From an uncultured Mediterraneibacter sp. (lineage in GTDB: Bacteria; Bacillota; Clostridia; Lachnospirales; Lachnospiraceae): a DNA stretch of 64,000 nt. Below the pieces are notes generated by a model. That model was not told the origin of the DNA. It ran no database searches and saw only the letters and a list, made by a program, of their open reading frames with translations. The stretch covers positions 1 to 64,000 of the forward strand of contig CALWQP010000007.1 in assembly GCA_944383695.1 (NCBI GenBank). The letters are read 5' to 3'. A program made the position numbers and the translations under genes. This document shows, piece by piece, positions 25,918 through 34,470 of this stretch (position 1 is its first letter; each line of letters begins with the position of its first letter).

Positions 25918-26323
25918 AAGGCTGAGCCGTTATTGCAGGCTGGAAATTATTGAGGTGGCGGATGAGAAGACTCCGGAGCAGGCAAGTGAAACGGTTGAGG
26001 AGGCTATCCGGTCAAAAGAAGGGGAGCGTCTCTTGAAATATATCCGGGACGATATGTATGTGATCACCCTGGAAATCGGTGGGAAGATGCTCACGTCCGA
26101 GGAGTTTGCAGAGAAGATCGAGACGCTGGGAGTGCAGGGTAAAAGCAGTATTGCATTTGTGATCGGCGGTTCTATCGGTCTTGGGAAAGAGGTGCTGAGA
26201 CGGTCAGATTTTGCGCTTAGTTTTTCGAAGATGACATTTCCGCATCAGTTGATGCGGGTGGTGCTGCTGGAGCAGGTGTACCGAGGGTATCGGATTATCA
26301 ATGGAGAGCCATATCACAAGTAA
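25844..26323 (+). CDS. rlmH: 23S rRNA pseudouridine-1915 N3-methyltransferase
   Basis: 159 residues, exactly the family length, from ATG 25844 (AGAGGAAG upstream). SPOUT methyltransferase using SAM to methylate pseudouridine 1915 in helix 69 of 23S rRNA. KISVIAAGKIKERYLKDAITEYSKRL at the start, FVIGGSIGLGKEVLRRSDFALSFSKMTFPHQLMRVVLLEQVYRGYRI with the trefoil-knot SAM loop, and the C-terminal EPYHK are all conserved. Its first 74 bases lie within the end of the preceding gene, an unusually long overlap. Confidence 0.96.
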   Translation: MKISVIAAGKIKERYLKDAITEYSKRLSRYCRLEIIEVADEKTPEQASETVEEAIRSKEGERLLKYIRDDMYVITLEIGGKMLTSEEFAEKIETLGVQGKSSIAFVIGGSIGLGKEVLRRSDFALSFSKMTFPHQLMRVVLLEQVYRGYRIINGEPYHK

Positions 26324-26333
26324 GGGCGGTATT

Positions 26334-26355
26334 GGAGGAACTGTTTAGTTCCTCC
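26334..26355 (+). terminator. Hairpin after rlmH
   Basis: GGAGGAAC (26334-26341) and GTTCCTCC (26348-26355) with a 6-nt loop. The downstream T run is short (TTAAT), so termination may be weak. Confidence 0.55.
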
Positions 26356-26389
26356 TTAATCCATACCATAATGCTATCAGAACATGATT

Positions 26390-26899
26390 TTATTCTTTCT
26401 TCCGTGTTAAGAAAATTCCAATGATTGCAATAATAAAGATAAGCGGTGCTGCTCTGACAAACAACCATTCAAATGAGTGAAATGCCACTCCAAGAATAGC
26501 GGTTTCAGGGTCACTATAATCCCACCCCCAATAAGGACTCTTTAATATTACTAAGGCTGCAAAAACCATTACTGTGATTGCACATAATGAAATAAACAGC
26601 CAACGGATAAATTTTCTTCTCGTATTTTTCCTTTGTGCCAGTTGCCAATTTATCACTTCCAATTTTACGGAAATGGCTTTTATATTATCAACCTCCGTTT
26701 CAGTAACAGTTTCTCCAAGTAAAGTGCCCACAGGTGTTTCAAGCACTTTCGATATGGAGATTAACATATCAGAATCGGGAACCGACAGTCCTTGCTCCCA
26801 TTTAGAAACCGTCTGCCGCACGACGTTCAGTTTGACCGCAAGCTCCTGTTGCGAAAGTCCTTTTGATTTTCTGATTGCTTTAATATTTTCGTTGAGCAT
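26390..26899 (-). CDS. XRE-family regulator with membrane tail
   Basis: 169 residues. Residues 4-60 are a Cro/C1-type HTH (NIKAIRKSKGLSQQELAVKLNVVRQTVSKWEQG). A short linker leads to two transmembrane helices (about 98-120 and 143-163). Such membrane-linked XRE regulators are common in Firmicutes next to small regulated membrane genes; none is seen here. The minus-strand ATG at 26899 has AAAGGAGA upstream. It sits in an AT-rich segment. Confidence 0.85.
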   Translation of the reverse strand: MLNENIKAIRKSKGLSQQELAVKLNVVRQTVSKWEQGLSVPDSDMLISISKVLETPVGTLLGETVTETEVDNIKAISVKLEVINWQLAQRKNTRRKFIRWLFISLCAITVMVFAALVILKSPYWGWDYSDPETAILGVAFHSFEWLFVRAAPLIFIIAIIGIFLTRKKE

Positions 26900-27130
26900 T
26901 AGGGATAGTCTCCTTTCTTTCCTTCGTTACCATTATTGTAGTCTGAATTGTCCGTTGCCACAAGCAACGCGTCTTAACATCTTTAGAAAAACTGTTGATA
27001 ACACTGATAATTTCCAGCCGGGCTATGATATTTTATTCATTCTTTTTCTGATGGCAATGGAAGAATGGCACAATTATGGTATAATGAAGAAAAGTCAGGT
27101 CAACGGATTGGAATTTAGCGGGGAGAAAAA

Positions 27131-27691
27131 ATGGAGAAGAAGTTATCTGAAATGAGTTTAGAAGAATTATGGAAGCTATTTCCTATCTACTTGACAGAGT
27201 ATCAGCCATATTGGAAAGAATGGTACACTGATGAAGAAAAATTTTTGAAAAACAGAGTTCCTAAAATAGAGAGAATTAGTCATATAGGAAGTACAGCGAT
27301 TAGTTCTATTTGTGCAAAACCTATTATTGATATTCTTGTGGAAATTTCAAAAGATTATAAGTTATCGGACTATAAAGAATTGATTGTGAAAAGTGGCTAT
27401 GTTTGCATGTCCGAAACATCTGATAGAATTTCTTTTAACAAGGGATATACAGAAAAAGGATTTGCCAAGAGGGTGTTTCACCTACACCTAAGATATATTG
27501 GAGATAATGATGAATTATATTTTAGGGATTATTTCATTGAGCATACCAATATTGCTATGAAGTACGAGAAGATGAAATTGAAATTATGGAAAAAATATGA
27601 ATTTAATAGAGAGGGTTATACAAATTCTAAAACAGATTTCATTCAAAAGTACACCGAAAAAGCAAAGGTGAAATATGGAGATAAATATTAA
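27131..27691 (+). CDS. GrpB family protein (nucleotidyltransferase-like)
   Basis: 186 residues from ATG 27131, preceded by GGGGAG and by TATAAT at about 27078. GrpB/CoaE-linked UPF0157 fold: YQPYWKEWYTDEEKFL, RISHIGSTAISSICAKPIIDILVEI (the characteristic HIGSTA(V/I)xG(L/I)xAKPIID stretch, varied here) and FHLHLRYIGDNDELYFRDYF. The nucleotidyltransferase-like fold suggests nucleotide transfer, but no member's reaction is known to me. Markedly AT-rich with many AAA and ATA codons, unlike the flanking core genes, so acquisition by transfer is likely. Its end overlaps the next gene by 17 bases. Confidence 0.85.
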   Translation: MEKKLSEMSLEELWKLFPIYLTEYQPYWKEWYTDEEKFLKNRVPKIERISHIGSTAISSICAKPIIDILVEISKDYKLSDYKELIVKSGYVCMSETSDRISFNKGYTEKGFAKRVFHLHLRYIGDNDELYFRDYFIEHTNIAMKYEKMKLKLWKKYEFNREGYTNSKTDFIQKYTEKAKVKYGDKY

Positions 27692-28016
27692 TAAATCTGA
27701 ATTTAAAAGTTTAAAATCAAAGATAGTTTATTTGATTTATATTATGAAGATACCTGCAATATTAAAAAGTGATTTGATATCATTTATGAAAGCTAATTCA
27801 AATTATGAAGATAAAGACTGTGTATCTTTGACGCAAACAAAAATGATGATATTAGTTGGAAGTAAGGAGAGACTGATTATGAAAAAATCAGCAAAGAATA
27901 TTTCTAATTTAATTTCCAAAAGTAAATCAGAGATATTAAAGGGATATTGTCACGGAGATATTAGTATAAATCATGCTGATGAATATGCAGAAATAATAAA
28001 AAGATTAGTTTGTTAA
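27675..28016 (+). CDS. Hypothetical protein in AT-rich segment
   Basis: 113 residues, Lys/Ile/Ser-rich, starting MEININKSEFKSLKSK, with a reasonable AAAGGTG site inside the end of the GrpB gene. No recognisable domain. Possible helical segments at residues 17-40 (IVYLIYIMKIPAILKSDLISFM) and the C-terminus; a moderately hydrophobic stretch is not long enough for a confident membrane span. Probably cotranscribed with the GrpB gene and, by composition, acquired with it. Confidence 0.5.
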   Translation: MEININKSEFKSLKSKIVYLIYIMKIPAILKSDLISFMKANSNYEDKDCVSLTQTKMMILVGSKERLIMKKSAKNISNLISKSKSEILKGYCHGDISINHADEYAEIIKRLVC

Positions 28017-28112
28017 ATCCTCAGTTTCCGATCGACAGCAACTGCGGGTTGCTTGCTAAAGTTGAAGTGTAAGGCCATAATGACAGTATACTATTTATCA
28101 GGAGGAACAAGA

Positions 28113-28556
28113 ATGGAAATTCAGGATATACTGAAACAGTTGCGTGAAAATAACAATCTTACACAAGAACAAATGGCAGCACGATTAATGGTTACGAGAC
28201 AGGCGGTTAGCCGGTGGGAAAATGGTGAGACGCAGCCGAATACAGAAACATTAAAATTGTTGTCGAGGGAATTTGATGTGTCGATCAATACACTCCTGGG
28301 TTCTCCACGACAGCTTATTTGCCAATGTTGCGGAATGCCATTAAACGAAGACAGTATGATCAGCCGTGAGAAGGATGGCAGTTATAACGAGGACTATTGC
28401 AAATGGTGTTATGCGGATGGTGAATTTACATATGAATCAAAAGAATCTCTGCTTGATTTCCTTGTGGATCACATGCCTAATCCTGAAAATATAAAGGATG
28501 GAGATCGGCGCAGCCAGTTTGATGCATATCTGTCTCAGTTGAAACATTGGAAATGA
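28113..28556 (+). CDS. XRE regulator with zinc-ribbon domain
   Basis: 147 residues from ATG 28113, which has CAGGAGGAACAAG upstream. Residues 3-60 form a Cro/C1 HTH (LRENNNLTQEQMAARLMVTRQAVSRWENG). The C-terminal part from residue 70 (ICQCCGMPLNED, CKWCYADGEFTYES) is a putative zinc ribbon with paired cysteines. Proteins joining these two domains are frequent in Clostridia and usually regulate a nearby stress or transport gene; the target is not evident here. Confidence 0.85.
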   Translation: MEIQDILKQLRENNNLTQEQMAARLMVTRQAVSRWENGETQPNTETLKLLSREFDVSINTLLGSPRQLICQCCGMPLNEDSMISREKDGSYNEDYCKWCYADGEFTYESKESLLDFLVDHMPNPENIKDGDRRSQFDAYLSQLKHWK

Positions 28557-28679
28557 CGCCATCCATACAACGCTTGAAGATGCAACTGTCAGTTGACATA
28601 TTGAAAAGTACCGATTGGTAGAAAATAACTACAAAAAAATTTAAATCAGACTATAAATTTATTCATTGGAGGATTTAAT

Positions 28680-29146
28680 ATAATTTTTGCAGACAAACTT
28701 ATTCAGCTCCGTAAAAAGGCTGGCTGGTCACAGGAAGAACTGGCAGAACAAATGAACGTGTCAAGACAATCTGTTTCCAAATGGGAAGGGGATGAAACGA
28801 TCCCGGATATCCGTCAAGCAAAGAAAATGGCTGTGTTGTATCATTTGTCTTTAGATGAACTGATTGATTTTGACATAAACATGACAGAAATTCAAGAAAT
28901 GATCGAGAAGAGCAGTGAAGAAACAAATGAAAAAATCAACTGGACAAATGCCTGGGGGAAATATATCCTGTTCTGCTTAAATATCAAGGCAAAGTAAATA
29001 TACTTAATTACGCTCACAGATTAAGCAAAATGTTAGATGAAATAGAGCAGGAATATCAGTTCAATGAACAAGATGCAATGTTGGTACTTAAAGACATTTT
29101 ATATCGTGTCTGGGAGAAACGGAAAGCGCAGAGAGGTAAATCCTGA
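28680..29146 (+). pseudogene. Broken XRE-family regulator
   Basis: An HTH protein (FADKLIQLRKKAGWSQEELAEQMNV) follows GGAGG, but the position where ATG is expected reads ATA (28680). The frame then breaks at about 28960: the original frame ends at 28997, while the matching continuation (YPVLLKYQGKVNILNYAH, then the tail WEKRKAQRG) is in another frame and runs to 29146. Either lesion alone could be tolerated, but both point to a dead gene. The next ATG (28752) would start inside the HTH. Confidence 0.75.
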
Positions 29147-29344
29147 TGGCTGCTCCGGGATCGGAACTGACCGGGCTGAATGCGGGGGATATTCCAGGAG
29201 GTACGACTAAATTGAATTGGCATAATGAAAACAATTTCGGTATACATAGTTAATGTGTTTTTATTGACAGCAGATGTAATAATAATGCTGAATGAAGATG
29301 TTATGGGGGATAGTGTTCGAAAGAAGCAGAATGGAGTCAAGGGT

Positions 29345-29620
29345 ATGAAAGATAATATAAAGCTGGTCGCAGTTGATATAGATGGCACATTTGTCCGTTC
29401 AGATTATACTTACGATATTCCGCGATTTAAACAAATTTTGTCTCATATGAGAAATGTGGGATGTAATTTTGTTGTAGCAAGCGGAAATCAGTATTATCAG
29501 TTAAGAGATTTATTTCCGGGCTGTCACAATGAATTGTCCTTTGTGGCAGAAAACGGAGCTTTCGAAAAAGACCGCACAGAACTTGTTCTTCAATATCCCA
29601 AAGAGTTTGAAATGAATTGA
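29345..29620 (+). pseudogene. Truncated Cof-type HAD hydrolase
   Basis: Only 91 residues remain of a family normally about 260-290 long. The catalytic DXD motif (VAVDIDGTFV) and the second motif region (VVASGNQYYQLRDLF) are present; the cap domain and motifs III and IV are missing because of the stop at 29618-29620. No continuation was found in the following 150 bases. The remnant cannot be a full phosphatase. It sits between the broken regulator and the terminator before cysK. Confidence 0.8.
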
Positions 29621-29672
29621 AAACAAGCTGTGTCATCACACATGAGAAATGAAAATAAGAGAAAATAAAAAG

Positions 29673-29714
29673 CAGGAGAGGTTCCGCAGTCAGGCGGATC
29701 CTTTCCTGTTTTTT
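29673..29714 (+). terminator. Terminator before cysK
   Basis: A 15-bp imperfect stem (29673-29687 with 29694-29708) around AGTCAG, then six T. Confidence 0.85.
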
Positions 29715-29778
29715 GGTTCAGGAAAAGTGATGGCATCACTTTTTCCCCGGTTCTGTATAATTTTACCATAAAACACTA

Positions 29779-29815
29779 AAAACCTATTGACAAAGTAGGT
29801 TTTAGCGGTTATGAT
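29779..29815 (+). promoter_or_regulatory. cysK promoter with inverted repeat over -35
   Basis: TTGACA (29787-29792), 17-nt spacer, TATGAT (29810-29815). AAAACCTA (29779-29786) and TAGGTTTT (29796-29803) are perfect 8-bp arms 9 bases apart and embrace the -35 box, so a bound protein would block RNA polymerase. The Rrf2 regulator encoded immediately after cysK is the natural candidate. Confidence 0.7.
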
Positions 29816-29861
29816 GGTTCAAACAAGCAAACAGTAGATTTGAGAAAGAGAGGATTAGAAA

Positions 29862-30797
29862 ATGGCTGGTTACTATAAAGGAACGTTGGATTTGATCGGA
29901 AACACTCCTCTGGTCGAAGTGGTAAACATTGAAAGAGAACTGGGACTGGAAGCTAAGATTCTTGTAAAGCTTGAGTACTTCAATCCGGCAGGAAGTGTAA
30001 AGGACCGTATTGCTAAGAGCATGATCGAGGATGCGGAGACAAAAGGATTGTTAAAGGAAGGCTCTGTCATTATCGAGCCTACATCAGGAAATACGGGTAT
30101 CGGACTCGCAGCTATCGCGGCGGCAAAGGGATACCGCATTATCCTCACCATGCCGGAGACCATGAGCGTTGAGAGGCGGAATATCCTGAAAGCCTACGGC
30201 GCAGAGCTGGTGCTTACAGAGGGGGTCAAGGGGATGAAAGGTGCCATTGCCAAGGCAGACGAACTGGCAAAGGAAATTCCTAACAGTTTTATCCCGGGTC
30301 AGTTTGTGAATCCGGCTAATCCAGCCGTACACAGGAACACGACCGGACCGGAGATCTGGAATGACACGGACGGACAAGTCGATATTTTTGTGGCAGGAGT
30401 AGGGACAGGAGGAACCATTTCGGGTGTCGGTTCATATTTAAAAGAAAAGAACCCAAATGTAAAAGTTGTTGCTCTGGAGCCGGCGGACTCACCCGTTCTG
30501 TCAGAGGGCAGAGCCGGCGTCCACAAAATCCAGGGGATCGGAGCGGGATTCGTGCCGGATACTTTGAACACGGAAATTTATGATGAGATTTTCACCTCCA
30601 CAAGTGAGGCAGCATTTGAAACGGCCAGGCTGCTGGCAAAAAAAGAAGGTATCCTTACGGGAATCTCATCAGGAGCGGCTTTCCACGGTGCAATTGAGCT
30701 GGCGAGACGTCCGGAGAATAAAGGAAAAACAATCGTGGTCTTGCTGCCTGACAACGGAGACAGGTATTATTCCACTCCCATGTTTACTGATCTGTGA
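29862..30797 (+). CDS. cysK: Cysteine synthase A (O-acetylserine sulfhydrylase)
   Basis: 311 residues. PLP enzyme making cysteine from O-acetylserine and sulfide. The Schiff-base lysine lies in [14 protein letters not shown] (about residue 46), the substrate loop is [12 protein letters not shown], and the phosphate-binding glycines are in [21 protein letters not shown] is the serine-containing loop. The C-terminal [14 protein letters not shown] is typical of CysK. Cystathionine beta-synthase is less likely for lack of extra domains. CysK can also bind CymR in Bacillus, and an Rrf2/CymR-like gene follows. Promoter carries an inverted repeat. Confidence 0.96.
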   Translation: MAGYYKGTLDLIGNTPLVEVVNIERELGLEAKILVKLEYFNPAGSVKDRIAKSMIEDAETKGLLKEGSVIIEPTSGNTGIGLAAIAAAKGYRIILTMPETMSVERRNILKAYGAELVLTEGVKGMKGAIAKADELAKEIPNSFIPGQFVNPANPAVHRNTTGPEIWNDTDGQVDIFVAGVGTGGTISGVGSYLKEKNPNVKVVALEPADSPVLSEGRAGVHKIQGIGAGFVPDTLNTEIYDEIFTSTSEAAFETARLLAKKEGILTGISSGAAFHGAIELARRPENKGKTIVVLLPDNGDRYYSTPMFTDL

Positions 30798-30841
30798 TCC
30801 ATTTACAGATTTACAGCGTGATTTCAAAGGAGAGTAGCACA

Positions 30842-31288
30842 ATGAATTTTTCCAAACGGAGCAGATACGGCATACGGGCGCTGATCTATCTTGCATGGCA
30901 TACGGACTGTGCCTGTATCCAGCTAAATGACATTGCAGAGCGTAATGGGATTTCTTTAAAATATCTGGAGCAGATCTTCGCGGCGCTCCGGAAAGCTGGT
31001 ATTGTCAAGAGTATAAAAGGACCTCAGGGCGGGTATTTTCTGGCAGGGACTCCGGCCAGCATCCGGGTTGCGGATATTGTGTCCGTACTAGATGGGAATT
31101 ATCTTCTGGAAGCAGAAGAGATCCCCACTGAAGAAAACGGCGGGGCAGAAGCACTCACCGTCCAGTCAGCGGTCATTGACCCGGTCAATGAATATATTGA
31201 CCAATTTTTAAATACGCTGACGTTAAAAGACCTTGTGGAGCGCTCTGAGCAGTACAGGGAGGCAGTGCAGTATATGTATTATATCTGA
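30842..31288 (+). CDS. Rrf2-family regulator (CymR-like)
   Basis: 148 residues from ATG 30842 (AAAGGAGAG upstream). Rrf2 winged helix: FSKRSRYGIRALIYLA, IQLNDIAERNGISLKYLEQIFAALRKAGIVKSIKGPQGGYFLA, and DIVSVLDG. It lacks the three clustered cysteines of IscR, so it should not carry an Fe-S cluster, as in CymR, the repressor of cysteine uptake and synthesis in Bacilli. The neighbours (cysK, amino-acid ABC transporter, metY) support that role. It may bind the repeat at the cysK promoter. Confidence 0.9.
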   Translation: MNFSKRSRYGIRALIYLAWHTDCACIQLNDIAERNGISLKYLEQIFAALRKAGIVKSIKGPQGGYFLAGTPASIRVADIVSVLDGNYLLEAEEIPTEENGGAEALTVQSAVIDPVNEYIDQFLNTLTLKDLVERSEQYREAVQYMYYI

Positions 31289-31346
31289 CAGGAGCAGTTA
31301 TATACAGTGCTTTTGTCACACACTATATCAGACTTGGAGAATGTAA

Positions 31347-32006
31347 ATGGACTGGGAATTTATCGTACAACATATACCCCTTTATCAGGAGGCAGCATGG
31401 CTGACTGTCCGGATCGGGCTGCTTGGTGTAGTCTTTTCCATCCTGATCGGACTGGTCTGCGCGGCAATCCAGTATTTTAGAGTTCCGGTGTTAAGGCGCA
31501 TCACAGGCATCTACATTGAACTTAGCCGGAACACCCCCCTTTTGATACAATTGTTTTTTATTTATTATGGGCTTCCGAAAATTGGCATACAGACGGATCC
31601 CGAGCTGTGCGGGATCGCAGGTCTTGCGTTCCTTGGGGGAAGCTATATGGCAGAGGCTTTTCGGAGCGGACTGGAGGCTGTGTCGCCTATCCAGATGGAG
31701 AGTGCGCTTAGTCTGGGCATGAACCGGCGTCAGACTATGGGCTATGTGGTCCTTCCACAGGCAGCCTCCATAAGTGTGCCGGCTTTTATAGCAAATGTGA
31801 TCTTCCTCCTCAAAGAGACCAGCGTATTCAGCGCGATCAGTCTGATGGATCTGATGTTTACTGCAAAAGATCTGATCGGTCTGTACTATAAGACAACAGA
31901 AAGCCTTGTGCTGCTTGTTGTGTTCTATCTGCTCATCCTGCTACCGGTCTCCGTCTGCGGGACGCTTCTGGAAAGGAGGCTGCGCTATGCCGGATTTGGG
32001 TCTTGA
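31347..32006 (+). CDS. Polar amino-acid ABC transporter permease 1
   Basis: 219-residue HisMQ-type inner membrane permease with about five helices. LYQEAAWLTVRIGLLGVVFSILIG and the N-terminal ELSRNTPLLIQLFFIYYGLP segment identify the family; the coupling EAA loop lies in MESALSLGMNRRQTMGYVVLPQA. The 3' end overlaps permease 2 by 20 bases. With permease 2, the ATPase and the lipoprotein it forms a polar amino-acid importer. Cystine or cysteine is the likely cargo given the surrounding sulfur genes. Confidence 0.93.
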   Translation: MDWEFIVQHIPLYQEAAWLTVRIGLLGVVFSILIGLVCAAIQYFRVPVLRRITGIYIELSRNTPLLIQLFFIYYGLPKIGIQTDPELCGIAGLAFLGGSYMAEAFRSGLEAVSPIQMESALSLGMNRRQTMGYVVLPQAASISVPAFIANVIFLLKETSVFSAISLMDLMFTAKDLIGLYYKTTESLVLLVVFYLLILLPVSVCGTLLERRLRYAGFGS

Positions 32007-32661
32007 GGTCCTACTGAAAGGACAAAACATGGTACGGCTGCTGGAAGGTCTCTGGATCGCTCTGCGCATCAGTCTGACAGCAGTTGTCATCAGCATTCCC
32101 GCAGGCATCCTGCTGGGCGCGATGATGACGAGGAAAAACCGGGTTGTCCGGGCAGTTCTCCGGCTCTACCTGGAGATCATACGGATCATGCCTCAGATGG
32201 TCCTTCTTTTCATTGTGTTTTTTGGAACAACTCGTGCATTCGGGTGGGACTTATCCGGGGAAACTGCCTCCATCCTTGTGTTCTCCCTCTGGGGAACAGC
32301 GGAGATGAGTGATCTGGTGAGGGGAGCGCTGATCAGCATCCCTGTCCATCAATATGAAAGCGGCGAGGCTCTGGGACTTCGCAGAGTCCAAGTGTACCGA
32401 TATATCATCATTCCCCAGACATTCCGGCGGCTGGTTCCGCTGTCCATCAACCTGATCACACGGATGATAAAGACCACAAGCCTCATCCTCATGATCGGAG
32501 TGGTGGAAGTTCTTAAGGTTGCCCAGCAGATCATCGAGGCTAACCGCATGGCAAGCCCAAACGCGGCTTTCGGCGTGTATCTTGCCGTTTTCCTTTTGTA
32601 TTTTATTGCCTGCTGGCCAATCAGTATGTTTGCCAAATATCTGGAGAAAAGGTGGAGGTAA
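31987..32661 (+). CDS. Polar amino-acid ABC transporter permease 2
   Basis: 224 residues from ATG 31987, chosen because GGAAAGGAGG precedes it; the frame is open further 5' inside permease 1. Same HisMQ topology: LEGLWIALRISLTAVVISIPAGILLG, the family motif LEIIRIMPQMVLLFIVFFG, and the EAA-type loop ESGEALGLRRVQVYRYIIIPQ. Two different permeases suggest a heterodimeric channel. It ends six bases before the ATPase gene. Confidence 0.93.
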   Translation: MPDLGLEVLLKGQNMVRLLEGLWIALRISLTAVVISIPAGILLGAMMTRKNRVVRAVLRLYLEIIRIMPQMVLLFIVFFGTTRAFGWDLSGETASILVFSLWGTAEMSDLVRGALISIPVHQYESGEALGLRRVQVYRYIIIPQTFRRLVPLSINLITRMIKTTSLILMIGVVEVLKVAQQIIEANRMASPNAAFGVYLAVFLLYFIACWPISMFAKYLEKRWR

Positions 32662-32667
32662 TCCCAA

Positions 32668-33450
32668 ATGACCGAAACATTACTTAAAATAGAGCATCTT
32701 GTAAAGAAATTCGATGACAATCTGATCCTGGATGATATTAATCTGGAAGTGAAGAAAGGGGAAGTCATTGTTGTTATAGGTCCAAGCGGGTGTGGGAAAA
32801 GCACCCTTCTTCGATGTATCAATGCCCTGGAGCCGATCCAGGGTGGCACGATCAGTCTGGATGGAGAGCCTATTGACGATAAGAGCAGATCACTGTCCGT
32901 TCTCAGGGAAAAAATCGGAATGGTATTTCAAAGCTATGAACTGTTCCCTCACCTGAGTGTGCTCAACAATGTGATGCTTGCTCCCTTAAAGGTGCAGAAA
33001 AGAAAAAAAGAGGAAGTAAAAGAGGAAGCCCTTACCCTCCTGGAGCGTGTGGGGCTTAAGGAAAAAGCCGGCAGCTTTCCACGCCAGCTGTCCGGAGGGC
33101 AAAAACAGCGTGTGGCGATCGTACGGGCGCTCTGCATGCACCCGGAGCTCCTCCTGTTTGATGAGGTCACGGCTGCCCTTGACCCGGAGATGGTGCGGGA
33201 AGTGCTTGATGTGATATTAAAGCTGGCTGCACAGGGGAGGACAATGATCATTGTTACTCATGAAATGCAGTTTGCCCAGGCAGTTGCCGACAGGATTCTG
33301 TTCCTTGACGGAGGCTCGATCATCGAGAGCGCGCCTCCGGAGGAGTTCTTTGAGCATCCGAAGACAGACCGTGCAAAGCAGTTTTTGAATACATTTACTT
33401 TTGAAGCGGTTAAGACCCCGCATAAAACGATCAAGGAAGAAGAGGACTGA
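32668..33450 (+). CDS. Polar amino-acid ABC transporter ATPase
   Basis: 260 residues, GlnQ/TcyC-like. Walker A GPSGCGKSTLLRC (about residues 37-49), Q-loop MVFQSYELFPHLSVLNN, signature LSGGQKQRVAIVRAL, Walker B LLLFDEVTAALDPEMV and the switch His in IIVTHEM are all intact. Supplies energy to the two upstream permeases. The last residues (KTPHKTIKEEED) extend slightly beyond the usual end. Confidence 0.96.
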   Translation: MTETLLKIEHLVKKFDDNLILDDINLEVKKGEVIVVIGPSGCGKSTLLRCINALEPIQGGTISLDGEPIDDKSRSLSVLREKIGMVFQSYELFPHLSVLNNVMLAPLKVQKRKKEEVKEEALTLLERVGLKEKAGSFPRQLSGGQKQRVAIVRALCMHPELLLFDEVTAALDPEMVREVLDVILKLAAQGRTMIIVTHEMQFAQAVADRILFLDGGSIIESAPPEEFFEHPKTDRAKQFLNTFTFEAVKTPHKTIKEEED

Positions 33451-33454
33451 AATT

Positions 33455-34315
33455 ATGAAAAATCATATCTTAAAGAAACTTGTAACACTTGGCACTGCCG
33501 TTGGTTCCGTCATCGCCCTGACTGCGTGCTCCGGGGGCGGATCTGCGGGAGGCTCGGGACAGCCATACCGGACACTGGAGCAGATCCAGGAGGACGGAAC
33601 TATAAACATCGGTGTATTCTCTGATAAGAATCCCTTTGGGTATGTAGATGAGAACGGGGAATATCAGGGATATGACATTTATCTGGCAAGAAGGCTCGGC
33701 GAGGATCTGGGCGTGGAGATCAATTTTGTCTCCACCGAAGCAGCCAACCGGATCGAATACCTCCAGACGGGCAAGGTGGATGTGATCCTTGCCAACTTTA
33801 CCGTGACGCCTGAACGCAGTGAGGAGGTTGATTTTGCCTCACCGTATATGAATGTGGCGCTTGGAGTCGTATCCCCAAATGACAATGTGATCGAAAGCCT
33901 GGATGACTGGAACAGTGAAGATGAGATGATCGTGATCTCCGGGACGACTGCCGAGACGTACCTGATGGAAAATTATCCGGACATAAAACTGCAGAAATAC
34001 GATTCTTACGCGACTGCCAAAAACGCTCTGGAGAATGGAAATGGGGCAGCATGGGCAAATGACAACACAGAAGTCATCGCATTTGCAGTGCAAAATGACG
34101 GCTACACAGTCGGCATTCCCGAGCTGGGCAACCAGGATACCATTGCCCCCGCAGTATACAAGGGAAACACCACCTTACTGGACTGGATCAATGAGGAAAT
34201 CCAAAGTCTTTCAGCAGAGCGGTTTTTCCACACTGCGTATGACGAGACCCTTTCGGATACTTATGGGACAGAGTACAAGGAGAGCCTTGTAGTGGAAGCT
34301 GGAACTTCAGAATAA
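33455..34315 (+). CDS. Amino-acid ABC transporter substrate-binding lipoprotein
   Basis: 286 residues from ATG 33455; the frame extends upstream into the ATPase gene. Lipoprotein signal with lipobox LTAC (Cys at about residue 24) and a Gly/Ser linker. SBP family 3 domain follows: INIGVFSDKNPFGYVDENGEYQGYDIYLARRLGEDLG, then VILANFTVTPERSEEVDFASPYM, and SDTYGTEYKESLVVEAG at the end. It binds substrate outside the membrane and delivers it to the permeases. Sulfur-gene context suggests cystine; specificity is not readable. Confidence 0.94.
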   Translation: MKNHILKKLVTLGTAVGSVIALTACSGGGSAGGSGQPYRTLEQIQEDGTINIGVFSDKNPFGYVDENGEYQGYDIYLARRLGEDLGVEINFVSTEAANRIEYLQTGKVDVILANFTVTPERSEEVDFASPYMNVALGVVSPNDNVIESLDDWNSEDEMIVISGTTAETYLMENYPDIKLQKYDSYATAKNALENGNGAAWANDNTEVIAFAVQNDGYTVGIPELGNQDTIAPAVYKGNTTLLDWINEEIQSLSAERFFHTAYDETLSDTYGTEYKESLVVEAGTSE

Positions 34316-34349
34316 TAAACAAGCGTTGTTCGCAGAATTTCATTGAACG

Positions 34350-34388
34350 CCCGGTTATAAAATCAGTTTATAACCGGGTATTTTTTTT
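34350..34388 (+). terminator. Terminator after ABC transporter
   Basis: Perfect 12-bp stem CCCGGTTATAAA / TTTATAACCGGG with loop ATCAG, then TA and eight T. Confidence 0.95.
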
Positions 34389-34470
34389 GCGTATTGGACA
34401 GTATGGTACTGCCATGCTAGTATTGTGATAAAGATTCGGGCACACAAGCCCGGAAAACGGAGGTATGACC

